A DNA stretch of 64,000 nt from Priapulus caudatus (lineage: Eukaryota; Priapulida; Priapulimorpha; Priapulimorphida; Priapulidae): the NCBI RefSeq assembly GCF_000485595.1, contig NW_014577121.1:148783-212782 (forward strand), written 5' to 3'. Shown in pieces: positions 52,148 to 64,000 of this stretch. A model generated the notes under the pieces. That model worked only from the letters and a program-made list of their open reading frames with translations, did not search any database and was not told the DNA's origin. The position numbers and the translations under genes were made by a program. The first letter of the stretch is position 1. Each line of letters starts with the position of its first letter.

Positions 52148-55100
52148 GTTCATTTTCCTCATTGCTAAGCTTTCCCCACTATAGAGTAATCTACATCCTC
52201 ACACTGCCCAACTAATACCCGATCTCTCTTATACGTCAACCAAGCGCACACTCATTGATATCTGTTCATCATCCACACGTACCACAAAAAATATACCTTT
52301 ACCAAAAACAAATTTTCTGTTTCCATTTCTACCGGTGTATTAGCTACATGCCCTCTGATATATATCACTCACTTTTCTTCTCCATGCTTACCCGTCATAC
52401 ATAACACGTACAACCACGCCATCTTTCACTTACGACCTACCATACCTGCAGCATCCTACCTCCTTGCGCCCCATAATCCAACTCCACACCCCCCCCATCC
52501 CCCTATCACTAGTCTTCCTGTACATTGGCGCGTTTTACCCTCCCCTATGAAAAAAAACTTCCCACACATTGTCCTAACTGTCCTAACCTCAGCTCATGCT
52601 TAACCTACTCCGCCAGCACAATAATTGCCCCCACAATACTATACGTTTTCTTGAATATGCTTTTAATCAAACACCTTTACAATGCATTTACCATCCTCCC
52701 TATATATGCTTCCACTCACCACCTTTTTATGCTAAGCCTCCCGTCTAGCTTCTTCAACATTACCGACGCACACTACTACACCCCACTCTTCGTATCACTC
52801 ATTTCGATCGCTATAACATCCACCGTCAGATCACCCCTATTATCTGAAGCCACTTATCTTGCACAACCCCTCTGCGACCCTCACTTCCCCCCCTGTACTT
52901 CATACTCTCTACACCATCTCGCTCGCCTACTTTCGTCTCCTTCCACTTCCATACAGCCCCCGTGCCAACTACCAATCGTCGCCGTATTGCTCCCTCGCCC
53001 CAACGCACCCGCACTCTCAATCTTCGCGCGACTTCTATACGAGTGTCTCTCGATCCACCTCACTTGCTCTCTGCGTACCCACGAACTTTGACTACATGAC
53101 TAGCTTAAGTATTCTGCCAACGGAATACCAAAACCTATACTAATGTCATAATTGCCTACCATAATTTAAAACAGGCTGTTCTGTGTCAAAACAGCTTATC
53201 ACTTATAATAAAATTCGTGATTAGTCTAAATCTATTCCACCCAATGCTGCTAAAAAATCGCATACAGTTTGACTATCAAAACATATAACTGCATGTCAGC
53301 TACCATCCCCTGAGAAAACATTTAATCGCTTTTTACACACACAGTATACATCACATCGTCTATATAGTCAAATTCCTATTTCTGATCTCGAAAATTATAT
53401 TCTGTATATTAGTTGCCCTGCTACTATTGTGACGATATATGCACTGCTATATCAAGTAGAGTAATAGACAGGCATGCTAACTTCAATAAACACGCGCTAC
53501 ATTTCACTTTCACTTACGCTTGTCTCAGACCTACATACGATTACTACGCGTAACTCAACCACTTCGATGCCTCCAAATCCGTAACACAGCTCTCTATTCG
53601 CCCTAGCGTCTTCGACAATCGCTTCTCTCGTATACACCCACATATCGCGAGACTACTAGACTCTAAAACGCAACGACACATCTTCCTCCATTTCCCTTTT
53701 TCTTTTCTATGTTGCAGTAAACTCGAATGCTATAACCTGCCAACTTGAAACAATAGCCAGCTATCTAACGGACTCTTGTCGTCAGTCTTTTTGCCCTCGG
53801 CGATGCCGCGTGTGGCTCCGCTGGAGATTGGACCATCGACGCAACACTCGGCGAGCTAACCTGCACCTATTTACAAGCTGGTACTCCCCCACGCACGCAC
53901 GCCCCCACAATCGCACGCAGCTCTCAGCTCCTAATCTTTCCCTCCAGCGAGCCATCTCATCGCATCGGGGGCGAGGGGTGCACAAAAGTCGTTAGTAGGG
54001 CTTAGCCTATTGGTTTCAAGTTAGGCAGATGTATAACATTCGGTTTCGTGCAACAGAAGGAGAATCGTGTCGTACTTTTATCGTGTATCTCCGGATTGTG
54101 CCGGGTATACGACGGAAATCATTCTGCCACGACTGCCTCAGCAAAGTATCATGGTACGCATTTGACCTCAAGTTGGGTGAGCGTACGGGCTTAGCTAAAT
54201 TTGCTACGTATTTCTAAGCGATGTAAATACTCTCTTTTGTTTATTCTGAAGTCCACCTCCTTCCCTATTATCTCACTTCTCGATTATATCGATGTAGTAA
54301 CGTCATAACTAGTCAAACCAAAGCCCTTGGCGGCTCTGAGAATAAATCAGCCTTTAATGCACCAGACAGCAGCAATAGCAGCTTTATTCTTGAACATAAT
54401 CGGCCACCCACTCGCCCCTAAGCAGTATAGGCCATAACTACTCCGTCTACACAGCTACAACCCGCACCATTCCTCGGCCAGCAAACGCTCCATGTACTCC
54501 TCCGCAACTGCTAGTGTTGCGCTCTAAGCCAACTCCTCTTTCTGTCAATCAACCACCGCAGCTGTATTCGTCCATCGCTGACAGCCTCTGCCCACCATTC
54601 GTCGTAGCCCCTGGTTCCTGTTGCGCCCTCGCCGGCCGACGGTAGCACGACGAACACAGCTGCGATGCCGCGAGACCCCACACTACAACAGCACCACCAC
54701 AGCTACATCGCTCGTCTCTGCTTGAAGAAGAGCCGTACGTCACATGCTCCCTAACTGCGTCGCCTACGGACCCTATTATCTATACACACTTAATCAATAT
54801 ACTGCTCAACCACTGCAAATACTGGTCCTCAAGCGAAAACTTTGTACCTCATATTCAGAGTTGTTCTACATTAATTTCCATAACCTCAGGTTTGCTCTTA
54901 CTTATTTCCACACCAGAGTATCATCACATTTTCCCACACGTATATCTACTACACATCTATTATAGATGGTCATAAGCAGTGACTGTTATACAATTAGAGT
55001 TTCATGAATCATATACAGGGAGTAGACTAATACGAGGCTCTCTGATATCTACTTTTTTCCTGATAATATCATATTTATATCCTATTATTATTATAAATAA

Positions 55101-58100
55101 ACTATATAATTACTAACTACAGCCTGGGGGCTGGGCTAGGTCGACTAGTAACATACCCTATATCCGCTCTATACATATACTATACTAGCTAATATGAGTC
55201 ATCTGTCCCCCTGCTCAATCCAAACAGGTCAGCATATACCGTAGTCCCAATTTTAAAAGCATTTGCCCATGCAGCATGTGAAAACATTCTAGTCACACTA
55301 AGTTAGCGCTCTACAAATATTTATCAACCACATTGATAGTTCAGAACTTTCACCGAAAATCGTGATAGACCTTGCTCAGTTTGCACGTCCTCGTGAATTG
55401 CTTGTACAATTTCACTTCAACAAGAAGACATTTATCTTTTGCAAGAACATAACATATTTAACTATCGTTTCTGTTTCCCTTCTCAATATAACAATTAAGT
55501 GCCGCGCCGCGCCCAGCCCCACCCACGCTCATCCTAACGTCTACTCGTCGACTCGTGTCGTGGAGTCCCGTGGATCTCCAGTACAACCGTTAGTCCCAAC
55601 AGTGTTTGTTACACGCTCGACATAACAGTGGAAGCCACAGGATGTATCAGGAACCTTCTCAAAAGGAATGTTCGTTGGATCGTTATGAAGCAGTCTGCCA
55701 CGAAAAGATCGCGTACGTTTAAGCTGTCTCAGATTAAAGATGGAACTCCCATCTGTCATTCGGCATAGTAGCAACCAACTATTGCCAAGACAGAATAGCG
55801 TAACACTTCATCCACCTTTACCTGACCGCAAGCCCTACAGCCGCCTGCATTAGACGAGCTCCACCTGTAACCAATCTAACGCAGGCATAAAACTTCACAC
55901 TAATACCACCACCACACTGCACTGGCAGTGGCCACTGGCCTCAGGGCCATAACGGTACATTAACATGCACCTACAGTCACAGCAAGCCATAATTATTATG
56001 ATTTAGCTATAGCAACATTTAGCTTTGAAATTTCACTGTGACATTGTAGCCCTCATACTTCCAGGCATGTAAACGATCTCTACTTAGCAAAAACCCCGCG
56101 GCCCAGTCAAATCTCTCTTTCTAACGACAGCAACAAATCCATGTACCTCCTCTTGAGGCGTCAACAGGTCTTCGACATTACCCTCCTGTCCATCTTCTCC
56201 GCGCTCTCAGCCCAAAGTACACTTTCAGGTCCTTTCAATAAAGCCATAAAACATGCTTACGTCCACCGCTCTCAAACAAACAAATTTTCAATCGTCCGTC
56301 TCACGACCAGCTCCTCAGAAATGTCCTAAAATCTGCCCCTGTGCCCATCGACCTGTTTGACCCTGTGAACCTCCACATCGCACCTAGTGATGCGTCATTC
56401 TTCCTCACCATGCATGCTATGCATGTCCGACTTCCACAGCCATATGGTCGGAGCCGCCGTATTATATTATGTGTCCGCAATCTGCATTTCCTCCCACTAT
56501 ACCTTAGTTAAGAAGTGAATGTTCCCCCCTTCCTTTCTCTTGACCTTTGACCCCCACTTCCTATCATCCCAACCTTTTCGATTACCCCCCCACGCTCCGA
56601 ACTCGTCACGTACGTCAAGCGGTTAAGGATTGGCCCAACTGTGACGTATCCACGGCAGACACGCCTCGCCCACGCCATACGGCGACGGCTCATCATGCGA
56701 TTCCTACAAGCTGCATCTGACTTGCACATGACTAAAAATAACATGCATAGGCAGTAGACTATGTAGGGCCTGTGTTCAATGATCTTGTCTAACCAATGCA
56801 TCCATTATCGGTAATATATTATTAACATACTTATACACATAAATGATAAAACACTCCTGCAATATTTACTTTTTCTCAAACTCTTTTGGACAATGTATAC
56901 TACTGCCGAAGTGTTGTGTGAAACAGTTCGACCCACATTTGTTGACAATCGTTAGACTGACCTGGCGAAAATCAATATATTCTAAATCGTTATTCCCACA
57001 GAACCATAAGTAATGTAGAAAAATAGAACCAAATCAAGCACTTTAGCTTGTCTTACACCTCTTCTTACACTACACAGTTATATGCCCACGATTAATCCAT
57101 ACCTACTATGTGATGTTAGCCTCCCGTCCACACGAGACCTCCTATTTATGAAAAACGTATTGCGCGCTAATTACCCGAATTCTGAGACACATACAGCGGG
57201 GGGTCCGCCTAAGGCCGGAGCTCCCGAGCGTTCTCACGCTGGCATTCGCCGGCTCCAATAAATCCGGACCCGGCTCGCCAGGCAAACCTAAATTGCCAAC
57301 TAAGCAGCAGTACTATATAGTAACATATACAAGCAACCACAATTCGTCTAGAATAAACAAATAGCATGCCCCAAGACACCACAGACGCAATCAACAATAC
57401 GTAGAGGACTGGTCCCTGCTTCTGGACAGTTTCCACTTCGTTACATCTGACTGTCTGAGCGACAGAACCAATCACTAAAACTCCGCTTGAGAAATAACCC
57501 CCGTACTCTCACGGACGTCGACACCAGACGAACAGCGCAGATCAAGCAGATCCAGTATTTCTCAAGCACCGCAAATCTAGTTCGAAAGTCTGGGGAACCC
57601 GCGTATTTATCAAATCAAATCACCGGACTTGTTTCAATAGCCTATTTACTGCACCCCGGCATTTTAGCCTCGTGTTGAACCGCACAATATACCAGAATTT
57701 CTCTGCTAGTCCACGGTGGTTCTGGTGCTGTGTGCGGCGGCTGTGGCCTGGCGGGGGGTGCTCCCAACCCCCTGTACACGCGCGCGCCGGGGCTATAGTC
57801 CCGTCGTGCTACGCAGTTGTCAAGGTCAGTTGTTTCCAATCCCATTCATTAAACAATGCCACAATCTGAAAATATATACTAACAGTTATAGACTCACCTT
57901 ACCCCTAATTAGGCTCACCTATATCTACCCTCTTACGCTATAACCTCCACAATTTATGGCGCCTATACGCCACTCTGAAATATATTACTCACCATCCCCG
58001 ATATGTAGAGCTATCGCTATTAATAACTTTGATTGGCCTCTCAACATCAGTCACTCACTCCTTGTCACAATGACGCTCTCGACAACAAGTCCACCTAATT

Positions 58101-60450
58101 CAAACCCCCGCAACACTACACACTCTGTTAGGAACCACCATGGCCTGTGATTATTCTATCACTTACTCATCCGCGGCGCTCGATGGCGGGCGCGGGCTGC
58201 TCTCCACCTCCTCTGCCGAGAACAGCTACGAGACTTCTAGCAGAAAATTGGCAGCAGAAATTCAAATAGTGAGTAAACTCAAACATTCCGATATGTGCTC
58301 CGCTGCACTGTTGCGGCTGTGAATCTATATGAGCCTTCTCCAAGTCACACCGCTTCTAACGCTCGTACCCTTAGAGAGCTGTGTCGATCTCATCTCACCG
58401 TAAGCCACTCTAAGTATGTATATGGTAAATACACCCACACCATTGGATATACTACATTCTCAAATTCCCTTTACCTTCTCACGACCAACTGCTCGTTCGT
58501 GATTTAAAATCTGTCATCTATTTCTAAAACAAGCTACATGTTCTACTATAGCGGTCCGACAACTATTCCCTTGCCTGTGACTCTAGTTCATGATCCGACG
58601 CTCACACTGGCAAAGACCCTTCCCTCCCCTATCCGGCTTCAAAACACCAAGTCCCTCTCAAACTCCGACCTGCGCTCCAAAACCTTCTGCGTACAATCTG
58701 CTAACATTGTATGACAACCTATTATTAGTTAGTTGGAACCTCACGTTGACTTCAATCATCATTATCTTCGACAAAACATCATCTCTTTTATAATGCATCT
58801 GTGCCTGATAATTTATAGATTGTTTCGCTATGTAAATGACAAAGCTCGACACACAGTGCAGACAATAATGATGCATGGTTTTGAACAATGATTGCATAAA
58901 TCCTCACTCATGCCAGAATTCACCCTCTCTGAACTCCACCTAAATACATGTTCCCACGTCCTCTGCTTATTTCCCTTCTCAGACAGACAGACAATCTAGT
59001 AATTATCAACTTACTCTAAAAGCTAAGCACACATTGTCAATAGCAGTAATTGTCTATTGCATAGGAATATATGCACACTTATCTAGATTATTAAAATTTA
59101 CATGTGCCGCACCAGTATTTATGAAAATACAAATTATCAGTGATAGCGTACAATAATTTATAGTTGTAGAATACGTATTCGGTTTCACATTTAAAATATT
59201 CATTTCAGCCTCAACTGCAAGCATGGGGCACTACTGGATAGTCCTCTATATTGGTTTAGACTCGTGTAGAGATGATCTATAGTCTGTTTCTTACTATACA
59301 ATTCTTGCTGCTACCAGATGACGTTTCCGCTTCACTTATATTCACTTTCGACAAACCTGCTCAAGCCTGCACGTTGGGTTAGTGACCGCACCTGGGGGTA
59401 CTCGGTATGCGCAGTCTAGTATCGCCATAACTCATAGTTGCCTGATCCAGTCTCTGTCGTGAGTGCCACAGCCCGGCCGCCTCCTGCCCACTCCCAATGG
59501 AAAGTGCTCGATCGAACCCACTTCACATGTCGCCGCTACAGATCAAAGCTCACCGCCCCTACCTTCTGGTTACTTCTGTAGTTTCCATGGGTATGAAACC
59601 TTCAAGACTTGCCGACATGGAGCTGGTCCATAAGCTGACTAGACAAGCCTGAAGACAGGAAGAGCTGCCATAATGACACATATATATCAAAGCAACCGAC
59701 ATGAAAAGAGAATAATCGATATATATACTTAGAGCCCTATCACTGACTAATATAGCATCCACGCTCAAGCAGTCGTAAACCCATTCTACCGAGAGAATTA
59801 ATTAATAACTGATCGGGATAACGAAAGTACACCACCGCAACACGACTGTGTATTACATGTATTAGCCTGTAAATAAAGACAATCAGTTTCCGCGTATACT
59901 TAAACGGTTCACTCTACAGTTCTAATATTCATTCTTGCTTTCTATCTCCCTGGTGCACGCAACACAGTTACGTCCCGCTTCCACCAAGCAGCAAAGGCGT
60001 GATCCCAAAATAATAGCTGCTTGCAAAACGCCACATGCTATAATTTCACCGCCGCGTAGCCGCTACCCCCTAGGGCCATCCACGTAAGCTAGTAAACCCA
60101 ACTAAAACACACACAATCAAATCACATTTCTATTAGATCACTAAACCTGAATTTTACCTGCTCTCTTCGTCGAGGAACAAATCCCTGCAAGTTGTTGGAG
60201 TGAAAGGCATCTGACCGTTAGCCAAAAGGAGGAGCTTAAATCTGTGCCTCTCACAAGGAAACAGCTCCATCCTGCTCGCCTCTAAACCTTGCCCTAAACA
60301 TTAAAATATCACATACACGCATGCCACGACCGGCACGCACACCACACACACAGACACACGCCACACGCCACACGTCACACTCACACGCACACGCACACGC
60401 ACACGCACCACGCCACCGCGCACACACACACACACACACGACACTTCTGT
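52148..60450. repeat. noisy duplicate of 39,090-46,300
   Basis: Same order of features as 39,090-46,300 with frequent indels: the long-TIR element (about 53.44-54.28 kb), exon F (54525-54742), the tip palindrome (about 55.01-55.07 kb), the 1.1-kb repeat (55.56-56.73 kb), exon E (56870-56961), exon D (about 58.56-58.70 kb), exon C (59288-59646), exon B (60147-60293) and the microsatellite. All exon frames are broken here. It is probably not a real second gene. Confidence 0.8.
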
Positions 60451-60565
60451 GAAATGGTGCAAAATTGTCTGCAGGTATGAATATGCGATTAAATGCAGAG
60501 TAGAATTTAATGTGTGCACAGAAAATTGGAACGCTCATAAAAGGTGTCATCAATTCTGATTTTAC

Positions 60566-60702
60566 CTGATACGTTCCAATACAGGAGATTCCCGTGCACA
60601 GAGAATTTCTACTGCAGTTTGCAGGATATTGCTTATATAGGTCTTGAGCAAGGTTATCCCATGAGTGGCACTCCTGGTGATCAACTGGCTTGAGAGTAGA
60701 CA
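60566..60702 (-). CDS. membrane-protein exon A (ectodomain, cysteine-rich)
   Basis: 137 bases with acceptor ATTTTAG and donor GTAAAA. It is open in phase 2 and contains PVDHQECHSWDNLAQDLYKQ then NCSRNSLCTGISC, five cysteines in all. It is intact only here; the equivalent near 46,380-46,535 is broken by indels. In the true locus it should lie about 330 bases 5' of exon B. Confidence 0.65.
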
Positions 60703-60739
60703 CTAAAATATTCAACATCAAAGATTCCCATTACAGATC

Positions 60740-60797
60740 ATCAGATGCACGCACGCACACATGGACACACACGTGCACACACACACAAATGCACATT

Positions 60798-60839
<42 letters not shown>

Positions 60840-60872
60840 CGCACGCACACACACACACACACACACGCACAG
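60740..60872. repeat. (CA)n / (CACG)n microsatellite
   Basis: Tandem CACACA with CACGCACG, interrupted by short unique bases. Open frames across it are artefacts. Confidence 0.85.
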
Positions 60873-60952
60873 CAATTAAAGGGATACTTGACTCTAGGTT
60901 CTAAGGTTATTTTCAGTTGATTTAGGTTAAAATTACGCTTCATAAAAAGTTT

Positions 60953-61209
60953 GGCCCAAAGAGAGAGAACATGGGTCCCAATAAAACCAATGTGCCTAAC
61001 CCTAACCCTAATCCTAACCCTGGCCCTAACGGCCCAAAGAGAGAGAACATGGGTCCCAATAAAACCAATGTGCCTAACCCTAACCCTAATCCTAACCCTA
61101 ATCCTAACCCTAACCATAACCCTAACCTATTATATTGATATAATATTATATTTATGTTGATGTAAATGACATTGGTTTTATTGGGACCCATGTTCTCTAT
61201 CCTTGAACC
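60953..61209. mobile_element. TIR element carrying CCCTAA arrays, 8-bp duplication
   Basis: Ends GGCCCAAAGAGAGAGAACAT and GGTTCAAGGATAGAGAACAT (inverse), both followed by GGGTCCCAATAAAACCAAT-like sequence. Flanked by AAAAGTTT (60945-60952 and 61210-61217). The left arm plus a CCTAACCCTAACCC block is present twice in tandem (60953-61031, 61032-61110). The interior holds more CCCTAA/CCTAAT units. Confidence 0.8.
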
Positions 61210-61661
61210 AAAAGTTTTATGGTTCAATATTTATTAGAAATATTACAAAAAATGTTTTACAGCGGACGGCTATACCGATGCTTACAACAACGGTGGCGCC
61301 ACTGGCAGCGCACCCATTAAAAAGTTGCACAAAGCAACGTTTCAGCTGCAGGCTACAGACCGAGGGTGTTTCTTATTTATTAATTTAAGAGCAATATCCA
61401 GGGTTTCATCTGAGGGAAAATTAGACAAAGGAGGTAAAGGCCAGTTTAGGAAAAAAAACGTCCATGATGGATTCAAATACAGGATGTATTGATATACTTA
61501 TATGTATCATAATATACTCTCAAATTCTAGAGTAAAGTATTCCTTTAATTAAGGTACAACCTGCGTGTATGCATACATTGCATATATGATCATTGGGTTC
61601 TGAAAGGGTAAAGTGTGAGCTAATGTGTTCATTCTAGTACTGGTACGTAGTATATAGTACT

Positions 61662-61897
61662 GCTGATAGGGTCTATGTCCCCCAGGGTACTGCTGGAACG
61701 TACCCTGGTACTAAATACTACTATTTAATATGCCGGACCGTACCTCGCCTACTCCACTAATGAGTCTAGGGAGTCGCCTACGCCTACTCCCTAACCCTAA
61801 CTCTAACCCTAACACTAACCCTAACCCTAACCATATCAGCTAGATAGTTACCAGGGTACGTTCCGGCAGTACCCTGGGGGACATAGACCCTATCAGC
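61662..61897. mobile_element. Mutator-like miniature element with CCCTAA array, GCTGATAGGG family
   Basis: Ends GCTGATAGGGTCTATGTCCC on both strands and the 9-bp duplication TATAGTACT (61653-61661, 61898-61906). The interior contains about seven CCCTAA/CTCTAA units and the GAGTCGCCTACGCCTACTCC block, in the opposite orientation to the copy at 9599. Confidence 0.9.
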
Positions 61898-61914
61898 TAT
61901 AGTACTAGTGACTG

Positions 61915-61997
61915 TAGCTCTAGTACTAGCCCTTCGATCCGCTGCAGGGGCGCTCCGCTCCTGCGGTGGAGCGAAGGGCTATATAGTACTAGAGCTA
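61915..61997. mobile_element. 83-bp element of the TAGCTCTAGTACTA family
   Basis: Ends TAGCTCTAGTACTA on both strands, with CCCTTCG/CGAAGGG next. Flanked by TAGTGACTG at 61906-61914 and 61998-62006. It is the miniature relative of 19630-20924. Confidence 0.88.
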
Positions 61998-62330
61998 TAG
62001 TGACTGCAAATATAACATGCGTCTAAACAGAAGAATTGCTCTGACCTGTGATTGGAGGATAAAAATAGAATTTGTGACGTTTCGTTTCACAGGGCATAGC
62101 CGCGCGTGCATATTTGCTAAGTAATTTGACTAATCGCGCTTCAATAGACTCAAAATTCACAGAGATTAAACCTAAGACATGTGTCTATAATAGCTAGAAT
62201 TTATAGAAATGTACCGTACCGGTACCTCAAATCGTTCGCTCCATATGATACTGATAGTGATAGTTAGTACACGTTCCTACCGGTCACAGCATAAGAGCAT
62301 ATGCGGCGGGAGTGGGCAGGGTCTATTTTT

Positions 62331-62620
62331 GCTCATAGGGTCTATGTCCTCCAGGGTACTGCCGGAACGTACCCTGGTCACTATTTGATATGGTTAGGGT
62401 TAGGATTAGGGTTAGGGTTAGGTTTCGGGTTAGGGTTAGGGAGTAGACGTAGGCGACTCCCTAGGCTCGTTAGTGGAGTAGGCGAGGTACGGTCCGGCAT
62501 ATTAGATAGTACCAGGGTACGTTCCGGTATACCGGACCGTATCCAGGGTACGTTCCGGTACACCGGACCGTACCCAGTGTACGTTCCGGCAGTATTCCAG
62601 GGGACATAGACCCTCTCAGC
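62331..62620. mobile_element. Mutator-like miniature element with TTAGGG array, GCTSATAGGG family
   Basis: Ends GCTCATAGGGTCTATGTCC and GCTGAGAGGGTCTATGTCC (inverse); 9-bp duplication TCTATTTTT (62322-62330, 62621-62629). It contains GGTTAGGGTTAGG-type units at 62394-62440. The right side has three tandem GGTACGTTCCGG/CCGGACCGTA modules, making it longer than its relatives. Confidence 0.9.
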
Positions 62621-62990
62621 TCTATTTTTATCCTCCGATCACAGGTCGGAGGAATTCCTCTGTTTAGACGCATGTCAAATATACATATGTGTGTATATTT
62701 TTATATTCAAATATACAAATATAAATATACAGTAAATTGTGGCTAGACGGTGTGTGAAACTCCTACTTTTTATACTTACAATCGTGTAAACGATGTGTAA
62801 TGAATGATTACTGTACATGTAACATAGTGTTTTGCCACAGCTATTTTACGTATCTATGTAGTAGGGCCTATGTACCTGTAACCTATCACATTTTACACCT
62901 GGACAAACGAAACGTAAAGTTAAACATACGGCCACAGTTAGTAGGCCTACTAGGTAGTAGTACTAGTAAGGAGTAGTTCACTAGTAACTA

Positions 62991-63716
62991 CAGTAAAAAC
63001 CCGCGTATAAGAACATAGATTTTAAGAACATTGTTAGGCTAAAATTTCCATTTAGACCCCTTTACATAAGAACCTGTTTTAGGCTAAGATTTAAAGTAGG
63101 TTCTTAATTTTCCCTGCAGATGAAGACTTAAAAAGAAACACAGGTAAAAATAAAAAAGACGAGCTCAACAATATCGATGCAATAACAATGCCAATGCCAA
63201 TGCAATGCTCACAATAACAATGCAGCACCCTGGCATTGTTATTGAGACACAGTACTGCATTATTTACATATACAGTAAAAACCCGCATAAAAGAACACGT
63301 CGATTAAGAACACTCAAGCTGAAATGCGGTCAAAAAATTGCATATACATAAGAACACATTCAGCCTGAAAAATAAAAATTTATTGTGGTTAAAATCAATA
63401 GTTAATGTGTTACGTGTAAGCATGATTGTACATGTATTTGTATTGACATCTCAACCATAAAAAAACAAACATGTGCAACAACTAAACTCTCCATATAATG
63501 CCTTACACATAAACACTACCTGTACTGGTAACACATGCATCACAGTCACTAAGCCCGCGCGTAGCGGCGGTTTCAGCTAGTACATATTAAAAGTAGAACA
63601 ATTAAGAACCTATTTAAAACCTTTTGAGCCTAATTTTTCAGTAACACCATTTATATAAAGAACATGTTTGAGGCTAACTTGGAAAAATCTATGTTCTTAT
63701 ACGCGGGTTTTTACTG
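62991..63716. mobile_element. pogo/mariner-type TIR element with TA flanks
   Basis: Both ends read CAGTAAAAACCCGCGTATAA inward with GAACATAGATTTT next, and TA borders each side (62989-62990, 63717-63718). A third, imperfect tip (CAGTAAAAACCCGCATAAAA) lies inside at 63272, suggesting a nested or duplicated end. No transposase frame is intact. Confidence 0.75.
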
Positions 63717-64000
63717 TAGTTGACGTCGTCGGTCAAACTAACACTAACCTGTACTGAGCGAAGCACATACACAAATCAACACAGCGACGTTACAAAAATA
63801 TCGCTAATTCCAACCATCATGGAATTTTATATCACAAAATTCTCTTTGCATTTCACATTCGCTACGAACGTCGACGTTCTAGTTTTGAACGAGAATCACA
63901 AGAGTTTATATCCTCTTACAGCTGAGCTCCGGTTACTCATGATCAGTTACCGCTCGATCGCAAGAGCTTTAGATACAAGGAGATGAATGTAATTGGTTAT
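63717..64000. other. right-edge sequence with an open frame of unknown status
   Basis: An 88-codon plus-strand frame starting near 63720 (MTSSVKLTLTCTERS) is open to 63986. The noisy counterpart at 49601-49960 keeps part of it. I recognise no domain and splice signals are not evident, so I do not call it a gene. Confidence 0.2.

Noticed and set aside
50899-52215. Long plus-strand open frames of 378-438 codons rich in His, Thr, Arg and Ala
   Set aside because: They lie in a degenerate CACACG/CGCTCACG minisatellite and even cross the N gap. The repeat simply lacks stop codons.
54525-60293. A second, paralogous membrane-protein gene
   Set aside because: Exons B-F here are the same as at 40967-46096 apart from random indels that break every frame. 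An assembly duplicate is more likely than a paralog.
61790-62440. TTAGGG-type repeats as evidence of a chromosome end
   Set aside because: The arrays are short, degenerate, occur in both orientations and are bounded by TIR tips with target duplications; they are internal cargo.

Overview
The window is animal nuclear DNA. It has spliced genes with GT-AG introns, the intron-rich animal gene SMU1, a BEL/Pao retrotransposon fragment, TTAGGG-type repeats and a very dense population of terminal-inverted-repeat (TIR) DNA elements. A marine invertebrate, possibly an echinoderm or other non-vertebrate deuterostome, fits best, but the species is an inference I cannot confirm. No prokaryotic features are present.

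Genes. (1) CRCP/POLR3I, an RNA polymerase III stalk subunit, has one coding exon at 2371-2778 (+). (2) A leucine-rich-repeat gene resembling LRMDA has five exons from 9403 down to 4033 (-). (3) BPNT1, the 3'(2'),5'-bisphosphate nucleotidase, is intronless in its coding part at 5437-6363 (+) and lies inside an intron of gene 2 on the other strand. (4) SMU1, a spliceosome WD40 protein, has eleven coding exons at 29905-37890 (+). They give 504 codons, so only about nine N-terminal residues are missing; one intron is GC-AG. (5) A previously unlisted type I membrane protein gene (-) was assembled here exon by exon: a cysteine-bearing ectodomain, an EGF-like module, a Ser/Thr stalk, one membrane span and a short tail. 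Its exons run from 60702 (exon A) and 46096-40967 (exons B-F). (6) A broken BEL/Pao pol fragment lies at 11247-13661 (-).

Assembly. Two runs of exactly 25 N (27849-27873 and 52123-52147) sit between blocks that repeat neighbouring sequence with scattered single-base insertions and deletions. About 52,150-60,450 is a noisy repeat of 39,090-46,300. About 46,300-49,960 is a noisy version of the clean 60,450-64,000. The simplest reading is an overfilled gap, with uncorrected long reads extended into it from both sides. Most of the sequence between 13.7 and 28.5 kb is noisy in the same way. Exons in the noisy blocks are broken and should not be read as extra genes.

Mobile DNA. The richest biology is in the TIR elements. 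Five have perfect 9-bp target duplications (Mutator-like) and fall in two tip families, one of which carries TTAGGG-like arrays. Another family shares a CAGRAGT...ATAATA tip and AT-rich 7-bp duplications, has unrelated interiors, and includes a 38-bp member made only of two tips. One member of that family is precisely split by a Helitron-like insertion, and another sits in a host repeat whose empty site is also in this window. Elements are nested three deep at 19.3-21.7 kb.
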